A stretch of DNA of 64,000 nucleotides from Desulfobacter vibrioformis DSM 8776 (GTDB taxonomy: Bacteria; Desulfobacterota; Desulfobacteria; Desulfobacterales; Desulfobacteraceae). Position numbers and translations under genes: made by a program. The stretch is taken from NCBI RefSeq assembly GCF_000745975.1, contig NZ_JQKJ01000020.1, positions 1-64,000 on the forward strand, written 5' to 3'. Under the pieces are notes generated by a model. That model searched no databases. It was given only the letters and a program-made list of their open reading frames with translations, and was not told the DNA's origin. The stretch's first letter is position 1, and every line of letters begins with the position of its first letter. Shown here one piece after another: positions 1-8,779 of this stretch.

Positions 1-147
1 GCCGGTAATTGGCATAGTGCAATGGCCCTTCACAGTAGGGCAGCTGCGTTCTTTGGTTTGTTTCGCCAGATCTAAGTCGATTTCATGAAGAAGAGAAAAT
101 AACGATTGTTGAGTAAGCAAGTCTAATGATATCATGGTTCCCGCCAT
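1..147 (-). pseudogene. Frameshifted, edge-truncated gene with an N-terminal zinc-ribbon-like motif
   Basis: Reading leftward from an ATG at 147, the frame gives M-A-G-T-M-I-S-L-D-L-L and continues to E-R-S-C-P, then becomes nonsensical. Adding one base at the C run at 38-40 restores C-P-Y-C-E-G-P-L-H-Y-A-N-Y, a CxxC zinc-ribbon start seen in small proteins that accompany insertion elements in deltaproteobacteria. The rest lies outside the window. An inverted repeat (162-172 with 197-208) lies just upstream. The frameshift is seen directly; the link to mobile elements is inferred from memory of similar proteins. It could also be a sequencing error in an intact gene. Confidence 0.4.
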
Positions 148-383
148 TGGTTTAATGTGGCAGGAGCCCTCCATCAACGCATCGGCCAAGAAACGTGAGG
201 GGGCTCCTCTCTTTTTCCATCACTTTTCTGGACCATTTTAGCGATTTTTTCCATCATTTTTTGAGTCCGCACTCACCAGGGGCTTGCTATTGGAAAAACG
301 GGAGTGCGCAATAGATAACCTTGAATCTTTGAAAATCATTAAATTGATTCTGGTGTCCCATCGCGTAGTGGTGGAGAATCCTG

Positions 384-1375
384 CTATAGCGACAACGGTC
401 GGATAATGGTCACTCTCTCCGGAGCTATCTCTTCCAGAAGAGAATAGTCAACCATTTCAAGATAATTCCTCGGGATTTTACGCTCAACAATATTGTTGTC
501 CAGTGCCCATTGTTCAATACCTTCCAGGTCGGTAAAAATTGACTGTTTCAGGCTCAGGTAATAATTCATTTCATGCCGGACGGTCCGAGCCATCGCCTTA
601 ACATCATATTTTTTAATTTTTGATAAGATCTCAATACTTTCCTCGGCATTGGTCTTGATGAATTCTTCAGCTTTAAGAATGGCCCGCAGCATCCCTTTGG
701 CTTGTTCACGGTGTTGTGTCACCCATTTTTTGGGAACCAGGAGGTGCTTGCTCTTTCTGTAAATGGCCGAGGTCTGAAAAATCACATAATCTTCTCCAAG
801 AATTTTTTGCGTTTCCGCAATGGGTACCCCATGCTGCATTGTGGCATGGGCCAGCCCGCGTTTAATGGTGTCTGGAATCTTTTTTTTGCCCACAAAAACC
901 TCTTCAACATCATCTAAAGTCAATCCGTTAAACAATAAAAATCTTTCAAGAAAAAAGTGAGAAAATCCGCCCCTTGAGGGCAGAGCGATTTTTTTGCCTT
1001 TCAGGTCCGAAACCTTGATGATTCCGGCACTTTTTCTGGCAAGCAGTTTCATCTCGTTGTCAGTATAGGAAAGTGTCCCGATAATCACATGTTGAGATAC
1101 ATCCAAATTAGACCGGACAATACGGAGGCTGTTGAGTGTTGTTGAATCGGCCTTCCCCTGCATATAAGCCTGGAACGCCTGTTCACTCCCACTCGTGAAT
1201 AGTGTTGTTGTCGTGACCCCCTGTTCTTTGAAAAGACCTTTTTCTTGGGCAATGATCACCGCTCCGTCCATTGCGCCCCAACCCGTTGCAATGGTTATAG
1301 GGGGGAGGCCGCCATGGCGGGTTGGGAATAAAATGAAACTACGGCAAAAAGAAATACAAAAATAAATGCTTTCAT
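384..1375 (-). CDS. NMT1/SsuA-like periplasmic substrate-binding protein, frameshifted in the signal peptide
   Basis: The body (about 305 residues from I-T-I-A-T-G-W-G) is a periplasmic binding protein of the NMT1/THI5/SsuA class: a GAMDGAV-type start, a hydrophilic two-lobed domain and a SDLKGKKIALPSRGG segment typical of the family. It would bind a small anion or organic substrate for an ABC importer. The natural start is the ATG at 1373-1375 behind AAGGAG, which encodes a signal peptide (MKAFIFVFLF...AMAA). That frame stops right after a run of six C (G on the + strand, 1300-1305). A seventh C would join it to the body. No permease or ATPase gene is adjacent, so it is an orphan. Either a real frameshift, a phase-variable tract or a sequencing error. 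Confidence 0.7.
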
Positions 1376-1406
1376 GACCCTTCTCCTTTTCTGAGTTTAG
1401 ATGGAT

Positions 1407-1624
1407 AATCGCGGTGCTGACCGGCGCCGCACACCGATCAAGCAAACGCAGTTTGATTGATCGGTGTGCGGTGTCCGGTCCAGTACCTTGTTCTGGCGCC
1501 AGAGGCGCCGGGACAAGGTGCTGGACGCAGTCAGCACCGCGATTCTCGGCGGCGCAGCCGCCGAGAACGCCTGTTTAACCCGCATTCCCCAGAGCTTAAG
1601 CGGCGGGGAATGTCGGGTTGAAAC
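1407..1624. repeat. Block of nested and adjacent perfect palindromes
   Basis: The outer arms at 1407-1421 and 1530-1544 pair 15/15. Inside are a 15/15 stem (1427-1441 with 1457-1471) and a stem of about 23 pairs with a few wobbles (1478-1500 with 1504-1526), so the unit folds as a cruciform or cloverleaf. It is followed by a perfect 11-pair hairpin with a 3-base loop (1543-1567) and a fourth imperfect stem (1573-1590 with 1605-1624). No credible gene is encoded. This architecture is that of an interspersed palindromic element, but only one copy is in the window. Confidence 0.75.
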
Positions 1625-2674
1625 TTTTGTTGGACAGTCTCATTTCTCTGATTCTTTCCCAAAAGTTACTCTTAGGGTGCAAACCGATAATTTAGATTTG
1701 ATACTTTTTGGCAACATAACAGACAAATCATAAAATTCAGGTTTAATAAAATCAGGTGGTTATGAATACCATATTTTGACTTTTTGTGCAAAATACCCGT
1801 GATAAGTCCAAAACCTAAATTATTGAATTGCACCCCCTTCCAACCAAGGCAGCCAGTTGCCGTGACAGATAGACAAAACCGCACCGGATGCGCATTTGAA
1901 CGGCCTATCTTTAACATAGACCGTGGCAGGATTTTGAAATGGGGCCTTGATAATAATCATGGACTGTTCTCAACCAAGGGGGTCGAACTTTGATCGTACC
2001 CCTTTAAATACCCCCTCACAGGCCAATCACCCTTGCCCGGGGTAATTGAAAATATGGAACCATGGCCGGTAATTTTTAACCAGGTGGGAAAGACCAGCGC
2101 ATTTTTGATTGGGCCTCCGCAAAATTACGGTGTCATGTGTATGGGGTGCTGCCAAGTTTAAAGTGAAGGATTTTCTATTTTAAAATTCGGGAATCTCCCA
2201 CATTATTTCCAGTATTTAACATCTCAAAATAACATGCAAAAAAGTAAAACGACAAGATTTTGTGCGCAGTAAAAGTGCGCATGCGTACCAGGGGATTAGT
2301 GAAAAATACCGGCGCAAAACTGCGGCGTCATGTGTATGAATAGCTGTCAGGTTGAAAGGTGCTGAAAATCACCTTTAAAAAGGATTTGAATCCTCTTTAA
2401 CAAAGACTGGATTTAGTACGCATGAATTGTGCGCACAATAGTGCACGGATAAGTGCGCACCAGGAATCAAAAGAGTCCACAAAAGACCTCCTCCATTTTT
2501 GTGGCGGTCAGGTACAAGAGATTGGCCGAAAATTCAGCCGTCATATCAGTGATGATGCTGGCGGGATGATAGCACCATTTTGGAGGTGAGCCATAGCATT
2601 CCGGCCTTAAGAAAGTGAATTCCCAGTGACACACAAACTTGTAGCCCAGTTTGTAGCCAGCCCTGTTTCACAAT
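1625..2674. other. About 1 kb without a recognisable gene, with short degenerate repeats
   Basis: I see no supportable gene on either strand. Several GTGCGCA/TGCGCAC motifs cluster at 2262-2285 and 2429-2460. A diverged repeat sharing GTCATGTGTATG with a purine-rich flank occurs near 2131-2145 and 2326-2340, and a weaker third copy (AGCCGTCAT) near 2537. The stretch may be the remains of an integrated element between the palindrome block and the tRNA. Confidence 0.5.
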
Positions 2675-2715
2675 AAAAAAAGGCTCCCATCAAAAACGCT
2701 GAGAGCCTTTTTTTA
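2675..2715 (-). terminator. Intrinsic terminator of tRNA-Pro
   Basis: A GGCTC/GAGCC stem with A/T tracts on both sides lies a few bases after the tRNA 3' end; read leftward it ends in a T-rich run. It could act in both directions. Confidence 0.6.
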
Positions 2716-2718
2716 TAA

Positions 2719-2795
2719 TGGTCGGGACGACTGGATTTGAACCAGCGACCACTTGTCCCCCAGACAAGTACGCTACCAGACTGCGCCACGTCCCG
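2719..2795 (-). tRNA. tRNA-Pro(GGG)
   Basis: A 77-base cloverleaf on the minus strand. The acceptor arms CGGGACG and CGTCCCG pair fully, the anticodon loop is CTGGGGG on an ACTTGT/ACAAGT stem, giving anticodon GGG (proline), the T loop contains TTCAAATC, and the terminal CCA is encoded (2719-2721). Discriminator base is A. Confidence 0.93.
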
Positions 2796-2852
2796 TTAAA
2801 AGCAACGTCGGAGTAATTATCACTTCCGTATGCGAGTGTCAATAAAGAAACT

Positions 2853-3030
2853 AAATTTTTCCAGTTTATTTCATCTCTCCTGGACCCAGTCCCCCCAAAT
2901 CCGTTATATTCGGAACAGGGAAAACTTAAGATCAGCTCTTTTTATGCCCATGGAACCGGTAAGCATGCAGTTTCGAAATTGTCGGCCTTCAGCCACAGTC
3001 CTGCCGCATCTTCTGAGTCATTTTTTTATA
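2853..3030 (-). pseudogene. Scrambled remnant of a proA 3' region
   Basis: Three segments resemble the intact proA region further right. Bases 2853-2875 are identical (23/23) to 8610-8632 downstream of proA. Bases about 2936-2973 match the proA 3' end near 8832-8870 (T-A-T-G-C-C-C-A-T-G-G then GTAAGCATGCAG). Bases about 2981-3012 match the proA interior near 9613-9645 (GGCCTTCAG, then CTGCCGCATC). The pieces are in the same order as in proA but with large internal deletions, so this is a decayed duplicate. No reading frame survives. Confidence 0.5.
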
Positions 3031-3238
3031 TTTTATTTGACAAAAATAATTTTCCCATCCTATTAAACGATATCATCGTGGAAGGACATGGAATTCTGCG
3101 AATTGCAGGGACGTATCAAAAAAAAAGAAGATCTTTAAAATAACAGCCATCCGTAAACTATGCTATTTTGGGGACAGAAATCGTCTTAACGGTAGTAGAT
3201 GTGCAAGAATAAAAAGTTCCAAATTTTGAGGAGGCCCT

Positions 3239-5236
3239 ATGAGAGCACTGAAAGAATTGTGGCTGATAATAACTCTGATTGTTGCGGCAAGTCTTCTGCT
3301 GTTGGCATCAGACTGGGGACAACGAACCAATGGAAAAAAAGAAAAAAAGAGTTATTCACAGATTGCAATATTTCAGATAACGTCCACGTCATTGCTTGAC
3401 AATCATGTGGCAGGGGTAATGGACCGCCTGGCAGCCCAAGGGATGCTGGCACCGGACCGCTCAAACGTCAAAATATATAATCCCCAGGGAGATATCCCCA
3501 CAGCCAACACTATTGTTCGTGAAATTGTAAATTCCCCGGCAGATATTGTGATCACCTCCAGTACATTGGCGTTACAAAATTTTTCCAAGGTCAATGCCAA
3601 TACAAAAAAGATGCATGTATTTGGGGCTGTGACAGATCCCTATGGATCAGGGGTTGGCATTCTGGGACCCGGGGAAGATATGCATCCCCCTTATCTCGTG
3701 GGAATCGGGAGTTTTCAGCCTGTGGAATCCACTTTCAAAATAGCCAAGGAGATGAATCCCAATCTCAAAAAAGTAGGTGTGGTCTGGAATTCCGGTGAAT
3801 ATTGCAGTGAAGCATGCATGATTAAGGCACGGAAAATCTGTACCGCACTGGGGATTCAATTGGTGGAAGCTGTTGCCAACAATACCTCGGAGGTGTCAGA
3901 GGCTGCCAGAAGCCTGGTGGCAAGAGGGGCTGAAGCAATCTGGGTCGGGGGGGACACCGTGGCATCATCCGCCATAAACCTTTTAGTCAGTATCGGCAAA
4001 CAAGCAGACATTCCTGTCTTTACCAATGACCCTTCTGATACGGAAAAAGGCGCGCTCTTTGGACTGGGGGCAAATTATTTTACGGTGGGCCAGCTCACAG
4101 CGGATATGGCCATAGATATTTTAAGGGGTAAAGATCCCCTCACCATCCGAATCGAAAATGTTGTGCCTGAACTGCTGCAGATCAATGGGGAAGTGATGAC
4201 TTCTTTTGATGGGGCATACCGCCTGACGGAAAATTTAAAAAAGCATCTTAAAAATCAACAGCAAAAATTCACAAAAGACCCGGCCAATAAGGCTATGAAC
4301 CATGGAAATGACGGGGAAAAAAAGGTCTGGGACCTGAGCATCGTGCTCTACAGTGAAACTGAATTTGCAGAATCGTGCAGGGACGGTTTTATCGACGGGT
4401 TGCAGAATGCCGGCTTCAGTGAAAAAATGGATTACAATTTGAAAGAATACAATGCCCAGGGGGATATGAGCACCTTATCCAGCATTATGACCACAATTAA
4501 AGCAGAACAACCAGATCTTCTCATGGTGGTATCAACGCCGACATTGCAGGCAGCCTTGCGACTGGTGGGGCCTGATGTCAACATTATATTTACCGGTGTG
4601 GGAGACGGTGTCAAAGCAGGGGCCGGGAAAACGGAAAAAGACCATCTTCCCAATGTGACAGGTATCAGCACACGCAGTGCCTTTGACGCAATGGCCCGGA
4701 TCATTCATGAAACAAATCCTGAAGCAAGGATTGTGGGGACACTTTTCACACCGGCAGAGATCAACAGCATCCTCTACAAAGATTGGTTCCAGGAGCAGCT
4801 GGAAAAAATAGGGCTCAAGCTCCTGGCAATTCCGGTGACCTCCAGCGCGGAAGTTGCCCAGGCAGCGACACAGCTTTGCAGCAAAGATATTGATATCATT
4901 GCCCAGGTGGTAGACAATTTAACCCGCCCGGGATTTGCTTTTATCGCACGCCGGGCCAGGGAAAAAAAGATTCCAATTTACGTCTTTGACAGCCAGCAGA
5001 TGAAATATGGAGCAGTCATGGGAATTACGCGGGATTATTACGATGCAGGGCTGGAGGCTGCGGGAAAAGCCATTCGTGTATTGACTGGAGCAGACCCGGC
5101 CACCATTCCCTTTAACAATACAAGCTCGGAAAAATTGATTGTGAATTATGACCTTATGAAAGAATATGCGCTGGTCATACCGGATTATTTTCAAAAAAAG
5201 GCAATCCCATTCAGCCTGCCAAAGGGAAAAAATTAA
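3239..5236 (+). CDS. Duplicated ABC substrate-binding protein (TrpX/DUF534 family), membrane-anchored
   Basis: At 665 residues this is twice the normal length of the ABC_sub_bind (TrpX, DUF534) family. One N-terminal membrane segment or uncleaved signal (about residues 8-25) is followed by two homologous binding domains, about 45-345 and 365-655. The duplication is visible: VKIYNPQGDIPTANTIV in the first corresponds to LKEYNAQGDMSTLSSIM in the second, each followed by an ILVITSST/LLMVVSTP-like strand. TrpX-type proteins usually feed TrpYZ importers of aromatic amino acids or related compounds; the ligand here is unknown. A GGAGG lies before the ATG, and the stop overlaps the next start (TAATG), so it heads the operon. 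Confidence 0.85.
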   Translation: MRALKELWLIITLIVAASLLLLASDWGQRTNGKKEKKSYSQIAIFQITSTSLLDNHVAGVMDRLAAQGMLAPDRSNVKIYNPQGDIPTANTIVREIVNSPADIVITSSTLALQNFSKVNANTKKMHVFGAVTDPYGSGVGILGPGEDMHPPYLVGIGSFQPVESTFKIAKEMNPNLKKVGVVWNSGEYCSEACMIKARKICTALGIQLVEAVANNTSEVSEAARSLVARGAEAIWVGGDTVASSAINLLVSIGKQADIPVFTNDPSDTEKGALFGLGANYFTVGQLTADMAIDILRGKDPLTIRIENVVPELLQINGEVMTSFDGAYRLTENLKKHLKNQQQKFTKDPANKAMNHGNDGEKKVWDLSIVLYSETEFAESCRDGFIDGLQNAGFSEKMDYNLKEYNAQGDMSTLSSIMTTIKAEQPDLLMVVSTPTLQAALRLVGPDVNIIFTGVGDGVKAGAGKTEKDHLPNVTGISTRSAFDAMARIIHETNPEARIVGTLFTPAEINSILYKDWFQEQLEKIGLKLLAIPVTSSAEVAQAATQLCSKDIDIIAQVVDNLTRPGFAFIARRAREKKIPIYVFDSQQMKYGAVMGITRDYYDAGLEAAGKAIRVLTGADPATIPFNNTSSEKLIVNYDLMKEYALVIPDYFQKKAIPFSLPKGKN

Positions 5237-6447
5237 TGCAGATACATCATAAAACCCGAGGAGACTATCTATTTGTAGAGACCGAGGGAAGACTGGATGC
5301 AAACTGGTCCGAACATTTTACCGATACGGTTATGAATTTCGTCAGGGAAGGGCATCATCACCTGATCATTGACGCATCAAAGATGGTCTTTTTAAGCTCT
5401 GCCGGAATCCGGGTCCTTTTGCTTATTTTTAAGTCCATTAAAAAAGTGGAAGGCCGCTTTTTTATTTACAATGCCACGGAATTTGTGACTCTGACCCTGA
5501 CCACATCGGGTTTCGGGGACTGGCTGATCACGGCATTGCCTGGGGATATCCCCGGGCAAGCCACTTCCTCAATGCAAAAAAACTATGAACATTTCAGTCT
5601 GGAATCCGATAAGGGACAATGTCTGTCCATCCATAATGCCTGGCGTCCCTGGAAACAGGTGAAGCGCTCGGATATTAAAAACATCAAATGTGTTGACAAT
5701 TTATTTTCGTTGGGAATCGGAAGCCCTGGAATGGATAATACCGACCGCGGAAAACAGTTTGGAGAATTTTTGGCAGCCGCCGGCCATGTGGTGTATCAGC
5801 ACCCTGCAGAGGAAAGCCGCTCGGATTATCTGATCGCGGAACAGGCTTTTATCCCAACCATGCAATGTATTCAAGCCCTGACCCTTGAGGGGGAAATGGC
5901 AAACCTGATGCGATTCTCACCCACTGATGAGAAAAGATTTTTCACACTCAGTCAGATTGTGGGAACGATGATGGCAGAAACGCAAATGACAAAGGCAGGA
6001 TTGGTCCTTATCGGAGAAGTGGAAGGATTGGTGGGGGCTTCGCTGATCAAATCTCCGGGGGCATTGAAGGCGGACAGCATCATCTCTTATCCACAGATCA
6101 AAGAGTGGCTGAACTTCAGCGGGGAAAGGGCATATGCCCGCCATCAGGCTGTCATTCTGGGTGTGGTTTCCCGAGAACCTGTCAATGATGAGCAGTTGCT
6201 TTTCCCCCTGGGGCCGGATTCGGAATATGCTGCCCATCTGCATGCGGCGGTCTTTCCCCACCAGGTCCTTCAGAATGGCCGCATCGACCTGTTTGAAACC
6301 CTTGGGCAATTTTTTAACGGCCCCTCTCCACTGGCTGTTCTGCATCTGGTAAATGACAGCCGGCCGGTCATAGGACTTGGAGAGAGTGCCCTTGTGCGGG
6401 GAGCCTGCTGGTTCGCCCCGGTCAGTGATGAGGAGGTACACGCATGA
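5236..6447 (+). CDS. STAS-domain protein with an unknown C-terminal domain, inside the ABC importer operon
   Basis: Residues 1-105 are a STAS (anti-sigma-factor antagonist) domain: IDASKMVFLSSAGIRVLLLI contains the loop whose serine is phosphorylated in SpoIIAA-type proteins. Residues about 110-403 match nothing I recognise. They are soluble, with no membrane segment, and rich in short hydrophobic strands. The gene overlaps its neighbours on both sides (TAATG upstream, ATGA downstream), so it is translated together with the transporter. A STAS domain here suggests regulation of the importer or a report of transport state to a kinase/phosphatase switch; that role is inference. Confidence 0.75.
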   Translation: MQIHHKTRGDYLFVETEGRLDANWSEHFTDTVMNFVREGHHHLIIDASKMVFLSSAGIRVLLLIFKSIKKVEGRFFIYNATEFVTLTLTTSGFGDWLITALPGDIPGQATSSMQKNYEHFSLESDKGQCLSIHNAWRPWKQVKRSDIKNIKCVDNLFSLGIGSPGMDNTDRGKQFGEFLAAAGHVVYQHPAEESRSDYLIAEQAFIPTMQCIQALTLEGEMANLMRFSPTDEKRFFTLSQIVGTMMAETQMTKAGLVLIGEVEGLVGASLIKSPGALKADSIISYPQIKEWLNFSGERAYARHQAVILGVVSREPVNDEQLLFPLGPDSEYAAHLHAAVFPHQVLQNGRIDLFETLGQFFNGPSPLAVLHLVNDSRPVIGLGESALVRGACWFAPVSDEEVHA

Positions 6448-7385
6448 GTCTGATTTTCGGTGCATTTACCATGGGACTGATCCTCAGTCTGTTGTCGTTG
6501 GGGATGTTGATCTCCTTTCGCATGATACGTTTTACAGATATCACTGTGGATGGCAGTATTACACTGGGGGCCGCCATCACGGCCGTTCTGATCACCCAGG
6601 GCTGGTCTCCATGGCTGGCGGCTCTCATGGCATTTTGGGCCGGTGCCCTGGCCGGCTCCGTCACAGGCGTTCTGCATACCCGGTTCAAAATCCAGAAAAT
6701 TCTGTCCGGCATCTTGATGATGACGGCTCTCTATTCCATTAATCTGAGAATCATGGGCCGCAGTAATATTCCCATGCTGGATACGAACAGCTTTTCCGAT
6801 GGTATGAGGGCCCTGTTACTCAAACTCGTCAACAATGCTGACAGGATAAATGTGATGGGGTGGCAGGTGTCCCTGATTGATGCGGCTGTGCTGATCATGA
6901 TGACCTTTATCACGGTGATTGTGGGATTTTTACTATACCGCTTCTTATTATCACACTTTGGTACGGCACTGAGGGCGGCTGGTATTAACGACCAGATGAT
7001 CCGGGCCCAGGGTGTGGATCATCATGGCATGATCGTCTTTGGGCTGGCTCTGGGAAACGGTTTGGTCGGGCTCTCAGGATCTTTTCTGGCCCAGTATCAG
7101 GGCTTTGCCGATGTGCAGATGGGGATTGGCATGATGGTGTGGGGATTGGCCTCCATTATCTTGGGTGAGGCGCTTATCGGTAAAAACAGCCTGGGTCTTC
7201 AAATCATTGCCGTGGTCCTGGGCACGATCCTTTTTCGGTTGCTCATCGCCATTGCGCTCCGCTGGGGCCTGAATCCCAATGATCTTAAACTGGTGACATC
7301 CCTCTTTGTTTTTATGGCCCTTGTGGCTCCCCAGTGGTTCCGAAAACTGTCAGGAAATTTTCAGAGAGGAAAAGGCCATGCTTGA
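6444..7385 (+). CDS. ABC importer permease (TrpY-like, LivH/BPD_transp_2 fold)
   Basis: A 313-residue integral membrane protein with about eight hydrophobic segments. The start segment GAFTMGLILSLLSLGMLISF, DITVDGSITLGAA and the late motif WGLASIILGEALIG are characteristic of the TrpY/COG4120 permease family. It would form the membrane channel for the duplicated binding protein upstream and the ATPase downstream. It overlaps both neighbours by a few bases, and the ATPase start codon lies inside its last codons (GGC CAT GCT TGA). Confidence 0.88.
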   Translation: MSLIFGAFTMGLILSLLSLGMLISFRMIRFTDITVDGSITLGAAITAVLITQGWSPWLAALMAFWAGALAGSVTGVLHTRFKIQKILSGILMMTALYSINLRIMGRSNIPMLDTNSFSDGMRALLLKLVNNADRINVMGWQVSLIDAAVLIMMTFITVIVGFLLYRFLLSHFGTALRAAGINDQMIRAQGVDHHGMIVFGLALGNGLVGLSGSFLAQYQGFADVQMGIGMMVWGLASIILGEALIGKNSLGLQIIAVVLGTILFRLLIAIALRWGLNPNDLKLVTSLFVFMALVAPQWFRKLSGNFQRGKGHA

Positions 7386-8190
7386 GATCACACATATTTC
7401 CAAAACATTTTTCCCCAACACGCCCAATGAGGTCAACGCCCTGAGAAATGTAAACTTAACCCTGGAGAAAGAAACATTTACAGCCGTTATCGGCACCAAT
7501 GGGTCGGGGAAGAGCACCTTACTCAATGCCGTGGCCGGCACCTTTGAATTGGATGCAGGACAGATCCGGCTGGCTGGCTCGAACATCACCGGCTGGCCGG
7601 AATATAAACGGGCAAAACTCATCGGCCGGGTATTTCAGAACCCCTTTGCCGGAACAGCGGCAGAGATGTCCATTGCAGAAAATGTTGTTCTGGCCATACA
7701 TCGGGGACAACGGCGTTCATTAAGAACCGCAGTGACCCGGAGCCTGCGGGAAGAGGTCGCCGACCGGGTCCGGTCCTTGAAAATGGGTCTTGAGGACCGT
7801 CTGGATAATCCCATTGGCACCCTCTCCGGCGGACAGCGGCAGGCACTCACCTTGCTCATGGCGACCTGGCGAAAGCCGGAGCTGCTGCTTTTAGATGAAC
7901 ATACGGCAGCCCTGGATCCCAAGAGTGCGGCAAAGGTGGCGGAACTGACCAGGGACATCATCAAGCAAGATAAACTTACAGCCCTCATGGTGACCCATTC
8001 CATGCAGCAGGCAGTGGATCTGCCGGACCGTATTGTGATGATGCACAAAGGACAGATCATTCGGGATTTTCAAGGCAATGATAAGCGCCGGGTCCGCATC
8101 CCCGACCTGCTCAGTACCTTTGACCGGGTGCAGAAAAAAGAATTATTTGATGAAAGTGTGGCGGAATTGCTTTATGGCGCATATGCCTGA
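7378..8190 (+). CDS. ABC importer ATP-binding protein (TrpZ-like)
   Basis: A 270-residue nucleotide-binding subunit. It has Walker A GTNGSGKST (about residue 42), the signature LSGGQRQA, Walker B LLLLDEHTAALDP and a switch His in VTHS. I chose the ATG at 7378 because it gives the normal domain start (M-L-E-I-T-H-I-S-K) and overlaps the permease stop; an in-frame ATG at 7306 would add 24 residues that only mirror the permease. It powers the importer and is the last gene of the four-gene operon. Confidence 0.9.
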   Translation: MLEITHISKTFFPNTPNEVNALRNVNLTLEKETFTAVIGTNGSGKSTLLNAVAGTFELDAGQIRLAGSNITGWPEYKRAKLIGRVFQNPFAGTAAEMSIAENVVLAIHRGQRRSLRTAVTRSLREEVADRVRSLKMGLEDRLDNPIGTLSGGQRQALTLLMATWRKPELLLLDEHTAALDPKSAAKVAELTRDIIKQDKLTALMVTHSMQQAVDLPDRIVMMHKGQIIRDFQGNDKRRVRIPDLLSTFDRVQKKELFDESVAELLYGAYA

Positions 8191-8233
8191 CCTTTACATG
8201 AACAAGGAACTTTTTTAATTTGGGAGCAAAAAT

Positions 8234-8599
8234 ATGGGATTTACAATTGATCATTTTAATATCAACGTACTGAACCTGGAAAAAAGTATGGCTTTTTATC
8301 AAAAAGCGTTAGGCCTTACAGAGCTGAAAAGAAAAACGGCCACAGACGGATCCTACATTATCGTATTTTTAACGGACAATCAGTCTGTCAACAAATTGGA
8401 GCTGACCTGGCTCAAAGACAGGGAAACGCCTTACGATCTCGGTGATGAAGAATTTCATATTGCATTCAAAACCGATGATTTCGACGCAGCCCATGCCCTG
8501 CATGAGAAGATGGGGTGTATCTGCTATGAGAACAAGGGGATGGGCATCTATTTTATCAACGACCCGGATGGGTACTGGCTTGAGGTGATTCCCGCATAA
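8234..8599 (+). CDS. VOC/glyoxalase-I family protein (GloA-like)
   Basis: 121 residues, a single vicinal-oxygen-chelate module pair. It begins F-T-I-D-H-F-N-I-N-V with the first metal-ligand His, has V-N-K-L-E-L-T-W (Glu ligand), E-E-F-H-I-A-F (second His) and ends YWLEVIPA (last Glu), the H-E-H-E set of lactoylglutathione lyase. The product could convert the methylglyoxal-thiol hemithioacetal, but short VOC proteins vary in substrate. The gene is 44 bases after the ABC operon and may be cotranscribed. Confidence 0.8.
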   Translation: MGFTIDHFNINVLNLEKSMAFYQKALGLTELKRKTATDGSYIIVFLTDNQSVNKLELTWLKDRETPYDLGDEEFHIAFKTDDFDAAHALHEKMGCICYENKGMGIYFINDPDGYWLEVIPA

Positions 8600-8644
8600 C
8601 TGGGAAAATAAATTTTTCCAGTTTATTTCATCGCTCACGCCCCA

Positions 8645-8769
8645 GTCAATGTCATAAAGTTAAGAAACGTTCAGATTAAAAACACGAAGTTCAGTACTCT
8701 AATATCTTCGTGAACTTCGTGTTCTTCGTGGTAAAATAAAATCTCAATGCTTAAGTTTATGACATTGAC
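8645..8769. repeat. MITE-like palindromic element between gloA-like gene and proA
   Basis: The ends 8645-8664 and 8750-8769 form a 20-base inverted repeat with one mismatch. Within it, 8681-8693 and 8711-8723 pair 13/13, followed by TTCTTCGTGGT. Total length is 125 bases with no coding potential. The outer right arm runs to 11 bases before the proA stop. A similar but unrelated-by-arm element is at 55107-55250. Confidence 0.7.
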
Positions 8770-8779
8770 GCGATGTTGA

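Noticed and set aside
1397-1585. A 62-residue minus-strand frame across the palindromes
   Set aside because: It is simply the translation of inverted repeats, with no ribosome site, and its composition (Arg, Ser, Ala) follows from the palindrome.
1573-1624. attC-like recombination site
   Set aside because: GTTTAAC fits one half-site (RYYYAAC), but the opposite half-site fits only partly, and no integron integrase or cassette array is present.
2607-2789. A 60-residue frame overlapping the tRNA
   Set aside because: It covers tRNA-Pro and its terminator on the same strand, so it is not a gene.
3199-3399. A frame starting before the ABC binding-protein gene
   Set aside because: Its reading frame is shifted from the real gene and ends inside it; no family resemblance.
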